The notes below the pieces were generated by a model that was not told the origin of the DNA, made no database searches, and saw nothing but the letters and a program-made list of their open reading frames with translations. DNA of 61,231 nt from CAZUXE01 sp964624585 (GTDB lineage Bacteria; Hydrothermota; Tepidihabitantia; B3-TA06), in the NCBI GenBank assembly GCA_964624585.1, contig CAZUXE010000012.1:1-61231 (forward strand). Reading direction: 5' to 3'. Position numbers and translations under genes: made by a program. Below, in pieces: positions 52,965-61,044 of the stretch (position 1 is its first letter; each line of letters begins with the position of its first letter).

Positions 52965-53897
52965 TTATTTGTTAGTTTTGATGTTAGGATTGATTATATA
53001 ATTCATAGGGTTAACCGGGGTTCCTCCTACTCTGATTTCGTAGTGGAGGTGAGTTCCTGTTGTTCTACCGGTTGCGCCCATTGAACCAATTAGTTGGCCG
53101 CGCGTGATTTTTGCGCCTTTTTTTACGTGAATCGCCGAAAGGTGGGCAAAAAACGATTCAACCCCATTTTCATGATCAATTTTGACACATAGACCGTATC
53201 CGGCGCGAGCGCCGGTGTACGATACGGTTCCATCAGCAGGAGCCACTATAGGAGTGCCGTGGGCATTGGCGATATCAATACCGTTGTGCATACGTAGTCT
53301 ACGAGTAAAGGGATCAATTCGTCTGCCAAAACCGCTGCACTGCCAACCATTGCAAGGACGAATAGACGGAGTATGGTCTCGAAGATAGGAATCATTTTCA
53401 AGTTTAGTATAAATTTCACGGAAACTATCTTTTTGGAAACGCGCTTGAGTTAGAAGTTTGTCTACTGATTCCGATATGTTCTCTACATTATTATACAGTG
53501 GGGAGCGGAGTTTTTTTAGTGATCTAAGGTTTGGATCTGGAAAAGGTGTACCGCCAACGCCTGCTTTTCTCATATCTTCAGGAAGTATTTGCATATTTGC
53601 CTGTACTCTTAGTTGAATGTCGTGTCGTGCAAGCGATTTTAACATAGAGCCAGCTGAATCAACCTGTTCGGAAAGCTCAATGTACTTTTTTTGCAAAAGT
53701 TTATTTTCTTCACGCAGCTTAACTAAAGACTGCTTATCAACTTGAATTTTAACCCGTGATGCAATAGCGTAGGCCGCTCCTCCTATAATTAGACATAAAA
53801 CCGGGATTACTATCCATAATATCGCAGTCGATAAAGACAGTCTCGCTACCTTATTATGCGAGCCGTAATCTATAAGCAGGTTGACACGCCTGAACAT
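52965..53897 (-). CDS. M23 (LytM) metallopeptidase with coiled coil, copy B
   Basis: Envelope peptidase or amidase regulator of 310 residues. One N-terminal membrane anchor (about 21-44), a coiled coil (about 50-90) and a C-terminal M23 domain (about 190-300). Zinc ligands: HNGID (His, Asp) and HLHYE (second His), with FFAHLSAI as the catalytic His segment, so it is probably active. The start is the ATG at 53897, 7 nt after the -10 box with no ribosome site (leaderless); a TTG one codon earlier is possible. It is paralogous to the next upstream gene. Confidence 0.9.
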   Translation of the reverse strand: MFRRVNLLIDYGSHNKVARLSLSTAILWIVIPVLCLIIGGAAYAIASRVKIQVDKQSLVKLREENKLLQKKYIELSEQVDSAGSMLKSLARHDIQLRVQANMQILPEDMRKAGVGGTPFPDPNLRSLKKLRSPLYNNVENISESVDKLLTQARFQKDSFREIYTKLENDSYLRDHTPSIRPCNGWQCSGFGRRIDPFTRRLRMHNGIDIANAHGTPIVAPADGTVSYTGARAGYGLCVKIDHENGVESFFAHLSAIHVKKGAKITRGQLIGSMGATGRTTGTHLHYEIRVGGTPVNPMNYIINPNIKTNK

Positions 53898-53904
53898 CAA
53901 TATC

Positions 53905-53932
53905 AGTATACAGAAGTGGCGTATTTTGTCAA
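53905..53932 (-). promoter_or_regulatory. Promoter of M23 copy B, predicted leaderless
   Basis: Minus strand: TTGACA (53932-53927), 16-nt spacer, TATACT (53910-53905), then 7 nt to the ATG. Confidence 0.82.
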
Positions 53933-54031
53933 GAGTTGGCGCTATAGCTGAACGAGGACGCTGGGTTAATGAAAAAGAGGTAAAGAACGCAAAAGAATTA
54001 TCTGGCGGCAGATTAAAGATATATTTTGAAA

Positions 54032-54048
54032 GCTGCCTTACAGGCAGC
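54032..54048 (-). terminator. Weak hairpin after M23 copy A
   Basis: GCTGCC/GGCAGC stem with a 5-nt loop; on the minus strand followed by TTTCAAAAT. About 100 nt past the stop. A weak candidate terminator. Confidence 0.35.
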
Positions 54049-54144
54049 CGAAGGCCTTTCTATGAAAGTGTGCGAAAGTTTTTAGAAAACTCCAGCATCC
54101 AGCAAAGGGCGTTTATGTATATTGTGATGCGTTAGGAGGGGGGA

Positions 54145-55110
54145 TTAGGGTAGGGGGTACTGTAGTAATTTTTCCTTGGCGTCTATGAAGTACGGTTCAG
54201 GATTAACTGCTTTTCCGCCAATTCTGACTTCGTAGTGTAGATGTGGGCCAACGGTTAGCCCTGAATTTCCAATAGCAGCTATAGTATCATACCTGAGTAC
54301 TTTTTGTCCAACATGCACATAGGCTTTCGATAGGTGGGCATAAAGCGTAACAATTCCGTAGCCGTGATCTATTTTTACCGCAAGACCGTATCCACCCATA
54401 CGTTTAACAGAAATCACAACGCCGTCAGCCGGAGCGACAACGGCTGTTCCTATTTTATTACTTATGTCTACTCCGGAATGTTTTTTCATAATTCCAAAAA
54501 TAGGATGTTTTCTCATACCAAATCTACTACTGAACCTGCCGTGCGTGGGTACAATTGAAGGCATTCTATCGCGTAGTTTGGTATCTTTTTCAAATTTATC
54601 GGTAATTTCTGTAAAACTTTCTTTCTGGTAAACAGTTTTACGCAACAATTTGTCTACATGTCCTGATAAAACCTGCAATTTTGTGTAGCGTTTCTTATCT
54701 ATGACCTTAAGTCTGGCCATTTCAGGGTTGAGTTTTGGAGCGCCACCGATACCCAGTTCCCGTATATCGGCAGGTAAAACAGGCATTTCATCCTGAATTC
54801 GAAGTTGAATGTCATGGCGTTCTATTTCCGTGAGCGTGGCGTACAATGAATCGGTTTGCGAACGCAATTCCGATAGTCCGGTAGTTAAATTTCTACTTCG
54901 GGCTTTTTCAAGACTTAAGCGGATATACATAAATGCGCTTGAAGCCGCTGAGGGGATAGCTATTCCCATTAGTACGGCGACAAGAAATCCAATGATGACC
55001 AGTCCCCATACAGGTATGCGTAAATTGCGAACCTTAGCTTGATTAGTTCCTTCAACTAGTATTGACACCCTACGAGCCAGGAACCCCTGATTAGAACCTC
55101 TTAACCACAT
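54145..55110 (-). CDS. M23 (LytM) metallopeptidase with coiled coil, copy A
   Basis: Paralogue of copy B with the same plan: N-terminal membrane anchor (about 29-52), coiled coil (about 55-100), M23 domain (about 200-310) with HSGVD and HLHYE zinc motifs and LYAHLSKA. The shared linker reads ERHDIQLRIQDEMPVLPADIRELGIGGAP here and HDIQLRVQANMQILPEDMRKAGVGGTP in copy B. I choose the ATG at 55110 (MWLRGSNQ), 8 nt from the -10 box; the ATG at 55116 lies only 2 nt from it. No Shine-Dalgarno site: leaderless. Likely peptidoglycan hydrolase or division-site amidase activator. Confidence 0.9.
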   Translation of the reverse strand: MWLRGSNQGFLARRVSILVEGTNQAKVRNLRIPVWGLVIIGFLVAVLMGIAIPSAASSAFMYIRLSLEKARSRNLTTGLSELRSQTDSLYATLTEIERHDIQLRIQDEMPVLPADIRELGIGGAPKLNPEMARLKVIDKKRYTKLQVLSGHVDKLLRKTVYQKESFTEITDKFEKDTKLRDRMPSIVPTHGRFSSRFGMRKHPIFGIMKKHSGVDISNKIGTAVVAPADGVVISVKRMGGYGLAVKIDHGYGIVTLYAHLSKAYVHVGQKVLRYDTIAAIGNSGLTVGPHLHYEVRIGGKAVNPEPYFIDAKEKLLQYPLP

Positions 55111-55118
55111 GGACATAC

Positions 55119-55147
55119 AGTATATAGGAAAATCAGAAGCGTGTCAA
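55119..55147 (-). promoter_or_regulatory. Promoter of M23 copy A, predicted leaderless
   Basis: Minus strand: TTGACA (55147-55142), 17-nt spacer, TATACT (55124-55119), 8 nt before the ATG at 55110. Confidence 0.75.
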
Positions 55148-55431
55148 GTATTTGCGTCCTAAGACTGCATTCATGGTAGTATGGTTATGCTATTACGAAC
55201 GCTTAATGTCCGTAGGGTATTCAAGGAAGTAACTTCTATCGTAAGGAAGCCTTTGGTCGTGGCGAAATATCTTTCTAGCAACAGTTAGTTGATTAATTTT
55301 CTTTGTGAACTTTGTAGTGCAGTCAACCCTGTGTGGCTGCCTTTCATACCAAAGCGTAACTTTGACTTTAGATTGTCCTGTTTTGTCCTAAATTGTCCCA
55401 AGAAACATACCTTGATTGTTAAAGGCGCCAT
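55148..55431. other. Intergenic region asd-M23
   Basis: No gene or terminator recognised. Confidence 0.4.
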
Positions 55432-56421
55432 TCAAAGAAGACGTTCTGCAATCTGCACGGCGTTAAGGGCGGCTCCTTTTCTCAAATTATCACAACATAG
55501 CCAGAAATGAATAACCCTTGGATCGTGGGGAGCGCTTCTTAATCGGGAAACATATACATTGTCCGTACCTGCAACTTCTCGTGGAGTAATCAGGCTTCCA
55601 TTAGGCAGAAGTTCTAAGCCTTCATAAGATGCAAGTGAATTGGCAATATCGTCAAAAATTACCTTGTCTTCAAAAATGCAACTTACAGATATTGAATGCC
55701 CAACTTCAATAGGCACTCGAACGCATGTGGCGTAGATTGAAAGACTTGTGTCTTCCAGAATCTTTCTGCTTTCTTCCCTTAGCTTACGTTCTTCCGATGT
55801 CTCAGCTATATCTGTAAACGCGCCAATTTGTGGTATAAGGTTTGCAGCAATTTGCTGGGGATAAAGTTCGCGTGCGTCTTGAGGAATATCTTCACCAAGG
55901 ACTAAATATTCTCTCTGCAAACTCAATTCAGCCAAGGCGTCTTTCCCTGCTCCTGATACCGATTGCAAGGCGGTAGCCACTACTTTTTTGGGTTTTTGAA
56001 TCTTAGCCACTGCGTCAAGCGCCATCACAAATGGTATGGTTGTGCAGTTAGGGTTGGCAATTATCTTTGAGTCGCTTTCGGCAAGCGCGTTCCAATTTAC
56101 TTCGGGTACTATAAGCGGAACATCTGGCTCCATACGAAATACCTTAGATTTATCGATTACCCAGGCTTCACCGTTATAAGAATCAAGAATCGGATGTGTT
56201 TGCGCATCAGATACCGAACAGAAAAATATATCGGCTAAAAGGTCCCAATTGTCTTCCAAGGCAATAACTTCAAAAGTTTCGCCCTTGAATTTCAATTTTT
56301 TCCCCACGCTTCTTTCTGAAGCAAACAGCGTTAACTCCGATACAGGAAAGTTCCTTTCCTCAAGAATCCTCAATGTGGTTTTGCCAACAAGGCCTGTTGC
56401 ACCTATTATTCCAACACGCAT
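55432..56421 (-). CDS. asd: Aspartate-semialdehyde dehydrogenase
   Basis: Reduces aspartyl phosphate to aspartate semialdehyde, the branch point to lysine/diaminopimelate, threonine and methionine. 329 residues. N-terminal NADP motif MRVGIIGATGLVGKTTLR, catalytic Cys in ANPNCTTIP, and the catalytic His of the RVPIEVGHS segment. SVSGAGKDA is the usual loop. The ATG stands 5 nt after a TAGAAT -10 box, so the mRNA is probably leaderless. Single gene. Confidence 0.96.
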   Translation of the reverse strand: MRVGIIGATGLVGKTTLRILEERNFPVSELTLFASERSVGKKLKFKGETFEVIALEDNWDLLADIFFCSVSDAQTHPILDSYNGEAWVIDKSKVFRMEPDVPLIVPEVNWNALAESDSKIIANPNCTTIPFVMALDAVAKIQKPKKVVATALQSVSGAGKDALAELSLQREYLVLGEDIPQDARELYPQQIAANLIPQIGAFTDIAETSEERKLREESRKILEDTSLSIYATCVRVPIEVGHSISVSCIFEDKVIFDDIANSLASYEGLELLPNGSLITPREVAGTDNVYVSRLRSAPHDPRVIHFWLCCDNLRKGAALNAVQIAERLL

Positions 56422-56426
56422 GTTCT

Positions 56427-56455
56427 ATTCTATCGGACGAAAGGGGGGGCGTCAA
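56427..56455 (-). promoter_or_regulatory. asd promoter, predicted leaderless
   Basis: Minus strand: TTGACG (56455-56450), 17-nt spacer, TAGAAT (56432-56427), then 5 nt to the ATG. Confidence 0.8.
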
Positions 56456-56812
56456 GTGAAACTTGTGCTTTTGCAAACGAAAATATTTACAGAACATTAT
56501 CATTCCTGATAACATAAAGTTTTAATCAAGTGACTAATCGAAAACCTCCTTCTTAGCTGATATTTTAAAAAGCTCAAAGCTGCCCATCAAGGGCTTTGTT
56601 CTTAAATTATTCTGTTGCCATATTCAAATAGTGATTAACTTTATGACGAATACAAGTTAAAGCTGACGAATTCTGCGTGCTAAGTCTTATAATGAGCAAT
56701 AAATGTCTCTAAATTTATGGAGGGCGTTTGTATTCAGTCGCGGATTCCTTGAAATTTATTCCTATTTGCATTGTTAAGCGTAGTAGGATATTATGCTCAT
56801 TCCGGTATTCAT
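56456..56812. other. Intergenic region between divergent asd and nfnA
   Basis: About 360 nt without a gene. The word GAGGGCGTTT (56720-56729) is the reverse complement of AAACGCCCTC found near two other promoters. Confidence 0.45.
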
Positions 56813-56840
56813 TTGACACACCCTGTCAAACCCATATAAT
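56813..56840 (+). promoter_or_regulatory. nfnAB promoter
   Basis: Perfect TTGACA (56813-56818) and TATAAT (56835-56840) with a 16-nt spacer; the leader is about 34 nt with AAGGAGG. This predicts strong expression. Confidence 0.93.
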
Positions 56841-56880
56841 CGTAGCAAATTCAATTCTTACCTTATAATAAGGAGGCCGG

Positions 56881-57726
56881 ATGTTCAAGATAGTTGAACG
56901 GGAGCGCGTGAATCCCGTGGTCAACAAGTTTGTAATTGAGGCTCCAATAATCGCTAAAAAGCGTGAGCCCGGACAGTTTGTTATCTTCCGCCTACACGAA
57001 AAGGGCGAACGTATCCCCATTACTATTGCCGATTCCAATCCTGATTCCGGAACAATCACTGTCTATGTTCAGGAGCTTGGCAAGACCACTTTTCAAATGG
57101 GCAAAATGAATGCAGGCGATGAAATTGCCGACGTTGTAGGTCCTTTGGGTTTACCCACTCCAATCGAAAAGCTGGAAGGCGACGTTTTTGTGGTGGCAGG
57201 TGGCGTAGGCTCTGCCGAGGTTCTACCTATTGCCCGTAAGCACAAGGCAGCAGGTAACAAAGTTGTTGCCATCCTGGGTTATCGCTCAAAAGATATAGTT
57301 ATTCTTGAAGATGAATTCAAGTCGTTCTGCGATGAGGTATATATTACTACAGATGATGGTTCTTACGGTCGTGAAGGTTTTGTAACTACGGAGTTAAAAG
57401 ATCATTTGGAAAAGGGACGAAAAATTGCCGAGGTAGTAGCGGTTGGCCCGGCCATAATGATGAAAGCGGTGTGCGATTTAACCAGACACTACGAAATTAA
57501 AACCATGGTGTCCTTAAACTCCATAATGATAGACGGTACCGGTATGTGCGGTGTGTGTCGTGTAGAAGTTGGTGGTGAAACCCGTTATGCCTGTGTACAT
57601 GGTCCTGAATTCGACGGTCACAAGGTTAACTTTGACCTTATGCTTAAGCGTCTGGCTTCGTTTAAGGACGAGGAGAAAATATCTCTTGAACGCTGGCAAG
57701 CGGCAGTAGGAGGTCAAAATGGCTGA
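56881..57726 (+). CDS. nfnA: NfnA/SudB-type FAD-NAD(P) reductase subunit with [2Fe-2S] cluster
   Basis: Small subunit of the NADH-dependent ferredoxin:NADP+ oxidoreductase (Nfn, formerly sulfide dehydrogenase SudB), which couples ferredoxin and NAD(P) pools by electron bifurcation. 281 residues. FAD domain about 1-95 (REPGQFVIFRLHEKGERIPI), NAD domain about 100-210 (VFVVAGGVGSAEVLPIARK), and a C-terminal cluster region with Cys in GTGMCGVCRVEVGGETRYACVHGPEFDGH. Strong ribosome site. Overlaps the large-subunit gene by 8 nt. Such enzymes are typical of anaerobes. Confidence 0.93.
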   Translation: MFKIVERERVNPVVNKFVIEAPIIAKKREPGQFVIFRLHEKGERIPITIADSNPDSGTITVYVQELGKTTFQMGKMNAGDEIADVVGPLGLPTPIEKLEGDVFVVAGGVGSAEVLPIARKHKAAGNKVVAILGYRSKDIVILEDEFKSFCDEVYITTDDGSYGREGFVTTELKDHLEKGRKIAEVVAVGPAIMMKAVCDLTRHYEIKTMVSLNSIMIDGTGMCGVCRVEVGGETRYACVHGPEFDGHKVNFDLMLKRLASFKDEEKISLERWQAAVGGQNG

Positions 57727-59119
57727 TGCAAAGATTCCCCGCCAAGATATTCCAAAGCAAACTCCTGAAGAACGCGCGAAGAACTTTGATGAGGTAGCTC
57801 TGGGTTATACCGCTGAGTTAGCTCAACTTGAAGCTCAACGTTGCATTCAGTGCAAGAAACCGCTTTGCGTTGCCGGTTGTCCTGTAGAAATTGATATTCC
57901 GGGCTTTATACAACGTATCAAGGAAGGCGACTTCCCTGGAGCGCTTGCAAAAATTCGCGAAACCAATCTTTTGCCAGGTGTTTGCGGTCGAGTGTGTCCT
58001 CAAGAAGAACAGTGTGAAATAAAGTGCGTGCTTCAAAAACGTTTTGGCGCGGTGGCTATTGGGCGACTGGAGCGTTTTGCAGCCGATTGGGAGCTTAAGC
58101 AAAATAAAATGGAGATACCCGAAGTGGCTTCTCCTACCGGTAAAAAGGTGGCTGTAGTTGGCTCAGGCCCAGGTGGCCTTACGGTGGCTGCCGATTTGGC
58201 CAAACTGGGTCATAAAGTAACCTTGTTTGAAGCGCTTCATGCTCCGGGCGGAGTGCTTGTTTACGGTATTCCTGAATTTCGTTTGCCTAAATCTATAGTC
58301 GCTCGTGAGTGTGCGCTTTTGGAGAAAATAGGTGTTGAAATAATTAACGATTTCGTAGTTGGTCGCGCTGCTACCGTTGACGAGTTACTTGAGCAAGGCT
58401 ACGATGTGGTTTATCTTGGTTTAGGTGCAGGTCTGCCTTGGTTTATGAACATACCCGGCGAAAATCTTGCCGGGGTGTACTCCGCTAACGAATATCTAAC
58501 CCGCATTAACCTAATGAAGGCCTATAAGTTCCCTGAATACGATACCCCAATACGCGTGGGCGATAGGGTTGCCGTAGTTGGTGGCGGAAACGTTGCAATG
58601 GATGCGGTGCGTTCCAGTGTGCGTCTTGGAGCCAAGGAAGCCTACATAATCTATCGTCGCTCACGTACCGAACTTCCCGCGCGTGAGGAAGAGATTGAAA
58701 ATGCCGAGGAAGAGGGGGTTATCTTCCAATTCCTGGTAAATCCCATCCGTTATATTGGCGATGAACAGGGTCGGGTTAAACAGATAGAACTTCTTAAGAT
58801 GGAGCTTGGTGAACCTGACGCATCAGGCCGCAGACGTCCTGTTCCAATTGAGGGTTCAGAATATAAAATAGATGTTGATACAGTGGTAGTAGCTATAGGT
58901 AACGGCGCTAATCCATTGGTTCCCGGCACTACTCCAGGTCTTGAGACCAACAAATGGGGCAACATTGTTGCAGATGAGGAAACCGGCAAGACCACTAAGA
59001 AGGCGGTTTGGGCTGGCGGTGACATCGTCACAGGTGCCGCAACCGTTATTCTTGCTATGGGCGCAGGCCGTAAGGCCGCCCGCTCCATGCACGAATATCT
59101 GACAACTGGTAAATGGTAG
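57719..59119 (+). CDS. nfnB: NfnB/GltA-type large subunit
   Basis: Large subunit of the NfnAB complex, also similar to the small subunit of glutamate synthase. 466 residues. The N-terminus has eight Cys for two [4Fe-4S] clusters (CIQCKKPLCVAGC; GRVCPQEEQCEIKC). Two dinucleotide folds follow: GSGPGGLTVAADLAKLGHKVTLFEA for FAD and GGGNVAMDAVRSSVRLGA for NADP. The end is AGGDIVTGAATVILAMGAGRKAA. No glutamate synthase large subunit is nearby and nfnA directly precedes it, which favours Nfn over GltD. AGGAGG lies 6 nt before the ATG. Confidence 0.94.
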   Translation: MADAKIPRQDIPKQTPEERAKNFDEVALGYTAELAQLEAQRCIQCKKPLCVAGCPVEIDIPGFIQRIKEGDFPGALAKIRETNLLPGVCGRVCPQEEQCEIKCVLQKRFGAVAIGRLERFAADWELKQNKMEIPEVASPTGKKVAVVGSGPGGLTVAADLAKLGHKVTLFEALHAPGGVLVYGIPEFRLPKSIVARECALLEKIGVEIINDFVVGRAATVDELLEQGYDVVYLGLGAGLPWFMNIPGENLAGVYSANEYLTRINLMKAYKFPEYDTPIRVGDRVAVVGGGNVAMDAVRSSVRLGAKEAYIIYRRSRTELPAREEEIENAEEEGVIFQFLVNPIRYIGDEQGRVKQIELLKMELGEPDASGRRRPVPIEGSEYKIDVDTVVVAIGNGANPLVPGTTPGLETNKWGNIVADEETGKTTKKAVWAGGDIVTGAATVILAMGAGRKAARSMHEYLTTGKW

Positions 59120-59120
59120 A

Positions 59121-59157
59121 CCCCTAACATTGTAACCCCGTAACACCGTAACACACC
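59121..59157 (-). repeat. GTTACGG repeat cluster after nfnB
   Basis: On the minus strand it reads TGTTACGG twice, then GGGTTACAATGTTAGGGG, the same words as the clusters near 15.6 and 37.9 kb. Confidence 0.6.
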
Positions 59158-59172
59158 AAGTATAGAATTTGA

Positions 59173-59198
59173 AGGCCAGCCTTTCGGTTGGCCTTTTT
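59173..59198 (+). terminator. Terminator of nfnAB
   Basis: AGGCCAGCC/GGTTGGCCT stem (one G-T pair) with a TTTC loop, then TTTT, about 55 nt past the nfnB stop. Confidence 0.9.
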
Positions 59199-59203
59199 GG
59201 TAG

Positions 59204-59371
59204 CTTGACAAAACCGAAAAACAATTAGAGACAGTTAGAGGAACGATACAAAAGGCGGTACGAAAAACGCACACAATTCAAAAAAAGCTTAAAGGTGTTG
59301 AAAAATTACCAGTAGATGATGTAGAACTTGAACTTGGAGATGGTAATTACGAAGCAGTAGCAGTAGAGTGA
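59204..59371 (+). pseudogene. Startless C-terminal gene remnant, coiled-coil
   Basis: A 55-codon frame opens just after a stop codon and has no ATG, GTG or TTG near its beginning. The product (KTEKQLETVRGTIQKAVRKT...KKLKGVEKLPVDD, then an acidic end) looks like a real coiled-coil protein tail. It resembles in style the C-terminal tail of RmuC-type recombination proteins, but I cannot confirm this. It sits directly after the nfnAB terminator, so it is likely the remains of a gene whose 5' part was lost. Confidence 0.4.
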
Positions 59372-59417
59372 TTCTAAGAGTCCCTAGTTCAATAGATTAA
59401 GCCCCCTTGCCTCTTTG

Positions 59418-59441
59418 AGCAACACGGTATGGCGTGTTGCT
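59418..59441. other. Strong hairpin between convergent sequences
   Basis: AGCAACACG/CGTGTTGCT perfect 9-bp stem with a 6-nt loop, 27 nt beyond the stop of the minus-strand propeller gene. No adjoining T-run on the minus strand, so a terminator role is uncertain. Confidence 0.45.
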
Positions 59442-59467
59442 ACCTAATTTTCTTTTTCCGAAAATGT

Positions 59468-60133
59468 CTACAATTGGTTTCCGTTTGTATCGTAGGTTAT
59501 AGTGTAGAAACCTTTATCCTCTGAAAAACACTTGACACATACGTTTCCCTTTTTATTCAAGGAAATAGTTTTCGGTTTATCAGCCCCTTCCTTGTTATAA
59601 AGAACTGTCCATTCCATCTTGCCGTCAGGATTATACTTTATGGTGCGTATAGCGGCGTCTTCGCCAAGATAGCTAAAGTTCGCAGTGTACACATTTCCAG
59701 CTTTGTCAACAGTAATTACCCATGATATATCCTTGTCGCCGGAATCGAATATTCGAACCCATTCCATTTTGCCGTGAGCGTTAAATTTAATAGTTCCTAT
59801 ATCATTATTCTTTCCGTTGTGGGCAAAACAAGCCACATAGCGGTTGCCTTTGTTGTCAGTAACTTCATCGTACACACCGTCAGGTGCATAATTAGTTTCA
59901 TAAATTTTGATATTATTTCCGTTGCTTATTTTTACAATTGAAGTATCAGAGTAACCTATTATATGATTTGAATCCGTATCCGCGTTTAAGTTTATCATGG
60001 TAGCGCCAATAAAGTTAAAATTTTTGTATGTTTTGGAAATGGATTTAATCAAAGAAACCACTTCCTCTGCGGCAAAAGCTTTAGCCGCGAAAAGCGTAAT
60101 TGTCATAAGTAAGGCTATAGACAGCTTTTTCAT
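59468..60133 (-). CDS. Exported SBBP-like beta-propeller protein
   Basis: 221-residue secreted protein. Signal peptide 1-21 (LFAAKAFAA). Four or so repeats of about 45 residues (DNKGNRYVACFAHNGKNNDIGTIKFNAHGKMEWVRIF; DKAGNVYTANFSYLGEDAAIRTIKYNPDGKMEWTVLY) match the SBBP type of seven-residue-blade propeller motif. It is too short for a full seven-bladed ring and has no T9SS-type tail, so it may be a partial propeller or oligomer. AAGGAG is placed before the ATG. Function unknown. Confidence 0.78.
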   Translation of the reverse strand: MKKLSIALLMTITLFAAKAFAAEEVVSLIKSISKTYKNFNFIGATMINLNADTDSNHIIGYSDTSIVKISNGNNIKIYETNYAPDGVYDEVTDNKGNRYVACFAHNGKNNDIGTIKFNAHGKMEWVRIFDSGDKDISWVITVDKAGNVYTANFSYLGEDAAIRTIKYNPDGKMEWTVLYNKEGADKPKTISLNKKGNVCVKCFSEDKGFYTITYDTNGNQL

Positions 60134-60219
60134 TCCTTATCTCCTTAATTTACTTTATATCTCAACCTTAACGACGCGTTCGGTTATCAAAAAGTTGCCT
60201 AATAAAGTTGTTTCTGCAC

Positions 60220-60247
60220 TTGAATAAGTGCAATCTTTCCTTATAAT
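60220..60247 (+). promoter_or_regulatory. Promoter of the outer-membrane barrel gene
   Basis: TTGAAT (60220-60225), 16-nt spacer, perfect TATAAT (60242-60247). The leader is about 35 nt. Confidence 0.72.
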
Positions 60248-60288
60248 ATTTTTTAATAGTGAGAATAACCTTGCTTAAAGGGGGAAAT

Positions 60289-61014
60289 ATGAACCTTTTT
60301 TTGCTTATTAATTTACTTATTTCAGCGCCTTGGCAATTTGGTGTAGAAGCTGGTTGGGCGGCTGGGTTATATGCCTGGCCTGCAGAAGATGACCACTACA
60401 TTAATCCCAATGCCGGAACGCAGGTGAACACTTCGCGTCCGGCAATTCCTCTGCCTGGTTACGCGCATTTGGGATTTAGCTTAGAGCCGCAGGCTTCTAT
60501 TGGTTACGGTCTAGATCTAGATTTCCACTATAAAACCTATCATGTTACCGGGAAAGTAGGCAACATTCCCTACATGCGTTTGCTGACTTTTACGTTGAAT
60601 GAAGATGTACCCTACGTGCATTTTTCAGCTGGAGCGGGTTTACAAAAAACCTTAAAGTTATCCAACGGTAAAGTATTGTTTCCGCTGGGCATTCAACTGA
60701 CCTACAATTACTTTATTCCGGTTCTCACTCAGGAGTTGCTTAATATTTACGCAGAGAAGCTTACCAAGGAAACCCTTACCGGTGCAACAGATATTCTCAA
60801 GTGGACGCAAGACCCCAAGCTTATTGTAGACTATATTGATGAGCATAAAATGGGGATGCGTATAAAAACAGGTTTTGGACTTGCTTTGTACAAAACACCG
60901 ACATTTACTTGGTCTCTTGAAGCAAAGCTTGATTGGAATGTACTTTTTGGAGCGAATCAAAACAAATTACTGTTTTATCCCGAGTTCGGTTTGCTAACAG
61001 GGTTTAGGTTTTGA
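60289..61014 (+). CDS. Putative outer-membrane beta-barrel protein
   Basis: 241 residues from the ATG at 60289, chosen because AAGGGGG lies 5 nt upstream. The N-terminus is a short signal peptide (LFLLINLLISAPWQ). The body alternates hydrophobic and polar residues with many aromatic ends (FGVEAGWAAGLYAW; LGFSLEPQASIGYGLDLDFHYKTYHV; FTWSLEAKLDWNVLF) and ends in Phe (GFRF), a typical outer-membrane barrel terminus. It is probably an 8-10-stranded barrel of the OmpA/PorT style. No closer family recognised. Confidence 0.68.
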   Translation: MNLFLLINLLISAPWQFGVEAGWAAGLYAWPAEDDHYINPNAGTQVNTSRPAIPLPGYAHLGFSLEPQASIGYGLDLDFHYKTYHVTGKVGNIPYMRLLTFTLNEDVPYVHFSAGAGLQKTLKLSNGKVLFPLGIQLTYNYFIPVLTQELLNIYAEKLTKETLTGATDILKWTQDPKLIVDYIDEHKMGMRIKTGFGLALYKTPTFTWSLEAKLDWNVLFGANQNKLLFYPEFGLLTGFRF

Positions 61015-61044
61015 TACTTTGTAACTTAACCGATATCTGAATTA

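Noticed and set aside
53881..54135. 84-residue plus-strand frame between the two M23 genes
   Set aside because: Overlaps the promoter and start of M23 copy B, has no ribosome site and no recognisable family; a hairpin lies inside it. Possibly a decayed gene, but not supportable.
57719..59119. Glutamate synthase small subunit (GltD)
   Set aside because: Sequence fits either family, but nfnA directly upstream and absence of a large glutamate synthase gene favour NfnB.
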